Shown: piece after piece, positions 5,884 through 6,324 of the stretch
Layout of the letters: every line of letters starts with the position of its first letter
Position numbering within the stretch: position 1 is the stretch's first letter
Origin: an uncultured Clostridium sp.
GTDB taxonomy: Bacteria > Bacillota > Clostridia > TANB77 > CAG-508
Reading direction: 5' to 3'
NCBI GenBank assembly: GCA_947568605.1
Contig: CANOPV010000054.1
Location: 1 to 6,324 of the forward strand
Length of the DNA: 6,324 nucleotides
Translations under genes and position numbers: made by a program
Notes under the pieces: generated by a model
Database searches by the model: none
What the model was told of the DNA's origin: nothing
What the model saw: the letters and a program-made list of their open reading frames with translations, nothing else

Positions 5884-5912
5884 AGTATCTTACTTTTTTT
5901 AAAAAAAGTCAA
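5884..5912 (-). promoter_or_regulatory. sepF promoter
   Basis: On the minus strand TTGACT (5907-5912) is followed after 17 bases by GATACT (5884-5889). TACTAT (5882-5887), 19 bases away, is an alternative -10. The spacer contains T6A7, an intrinsically bendable tract. The expected leader before sepF is about 35-40 bases. The -35 context ACTATTGACTT is identical to that of rsmD P2. Confidence 0.6.
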
Positions 5913-5925
5913 TAGTTTTTTAAAA

Positions 5926-5969
5926 TGTAATCTATTTTTAATATTTTTGTAATATTTCTGTAATATTTC
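5926..5969. repeat. Four tandem 11-bp AT repeats upstream of the sepF promoter
   Basis: Contiguous plus-strand units read TGTAATCTATT, TTTAATATTTT, TGTAATATTTC and TGTAATATTTC. The last two are identical. A weaker fifth unit (TATTATTTTTT) runs into the stop of the preceding gene. The array ends 13 bases upstream of the sepF -35. Units 1-3 match the rsmD array unit for unit, at 29 of 33 bases. Confidence 0.7.
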
Positions 5970-5978
5970 TATTATTTT

Positions 5979-6227
5979 TTATTTTCTTGGGGCTATAATA
6001 ATGTTTATATCAGTATTTTTGGAGTATTTTTTTATTATATCTTCTGAAAATCCTGCTAATTCATTTGTTATCCAAATTGTTTTGTAGTCTTTTTCTACCA
6101 ATTGTTTTATAGCATCATCTGTTTTTTCAAAATCTTCTATTTCATATACATCTGCTCCAAAATTTTTTAGAATTTTAAAACTATTTTCGTCATTTTTTCC
6201 TTTTATACAAGAAATTTTCACATTCAT
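5979..6227 (-). CDS. Small protein resembling V-type ATP synthase subunit F
   Basis: From the ATG at 6225-6227 the product has 82 residues. TTG (6231) and GTG (6228) starts are possible just upstream, and the ribosome binding site is weak (GGTG directly before the ATG), so the exact start is unsure. The pattern is a small alternating beta/alpha fold: KISCIKGKNDENSFKILKNF, a GADVYEIED strand-turn, the segment DYKTIWITNELAG, then EDIIKKYS and a closing INIIIAPRK strand. This resembles V/A-type ATPase subunit F (which has a similar 'ITEELA' segment), but the protein is shorter than the usual 100 or so residues. No other ATPase subunit is visible. It sits between a gene scrap and sepF, so a role apart from a rotary ATPase is likely. 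The family call is from recall and tentative; the coding status is fairly sure. Confidence 0.6.
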   Translation of the reverse strand: MNVKISCIKGKNDENSFKILKNFGADVYEIEDFEKTDDAIKQLVEKDYKTIWITNELAGFSEDIIKKYSKNTDINIIIAPRK

Positions 6228-6238
6228 CACCAATTTTA

Positions 6239-6322
6239 TTATGTGTTTTTTTTTATTTTATATGTTAAAAATTTTATTTTTCTCTTTATTTTTGTTCTTG
6301 CAATATTTTCATCATCTAAAAT
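6239..6322 (-). CDS. C-terminal end of an upstream gene (partial)
   Basis: One minus-strand frame is open from the window edge for 27 codons. It encodes a Lys/Arg/Ile-rich tail ending FLTYKIKKNT, then two consecutive TAA codons (the first at 6239-6241). The other two minus frames stop within a few codons of the edge or after nine codons. The stop lies 11 bases before the next ATG, an operon-like spacing. This is probably the 3' end of a gene that starts outside the window, but 27 codons of AT-rich sequence can be open by chance. No family can be named. Confidence 0.4.
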   Translation of the reverse strand: MLDDENIARTKIKRKIKFLTYKIKKNT

Positions 6323-6324
6323 CT

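Noticed and set aside
1..6324. Genome-wide TGA-to-Trp recoding (genetic code 4)
   Set aside because: All Trp codons seen in the genes of the window are TGG, about ten of them. In an AT-rich recoded genome most would be TGA. One internal TGA is not enough.

Overview
The window is a very AT-rich, low-GC Gram-positive chromosome segment. It is most likely from an anaerobic member of the Clostridia or a close relative. The evidence is the A/T-ending codon use, strong AGGAGG-type ribosome binding sites, and a gene set (sepF, divIVA, rsmD, a clostridial-type coiled-coil 'ATPase' protein, spoIIIE/ftsK) typical of that group. All recognisable protein genes lie on the minus strand, so transcription runs from high to low coordinates. 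Every complete gene ends in TAA, and tryptophan is otherwise always TGG, so the standard bacterial code is in use.

Right part (6324 to 4802), division genes. A C-terminal gene scrap and a small V-ATPase-F-like protein are followed by a promoter, sepF and divIVA. SepF anchors FtsZ to the membrane and DivIVA marks curved membrane and poles. The ylmG/yggT and ylmH genes that often sit between them are absent. In their place is a 133-base gap with a strong GC-rich leader hairpin. The block ends in a bidirectional terminator.

Middle (4800 to 4338), a 460-base stretch without a protein gene. It holds a strongly folded candidate non-coding RNA, best read on the plus strand and ending in the shared terminator. 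It also holds two minus-strand promoters for rsmD and, between them, a phased array of 11-bp repeats. A near-identical array sits at almost the same distance upstream of the sepF promoter.

Left part (4337 to 1), a probable operon: rsmD (16S rRNA methyltransferase), a coiled-coil protein of 145 residues, an ftsK/spoIIIE DNA translocase, and an unrecognised protein running off the window edge. The translocase gene is complete in length (799 codons plus stop). It is interrupted by one in-frame TGA that separates Walker A from Walker B.

The most interesting points are the candidate structured RNA, the shared phased repeats at two promoters, and the internal TGA in ftsK. I could not assign the RNA to a known class by eye.
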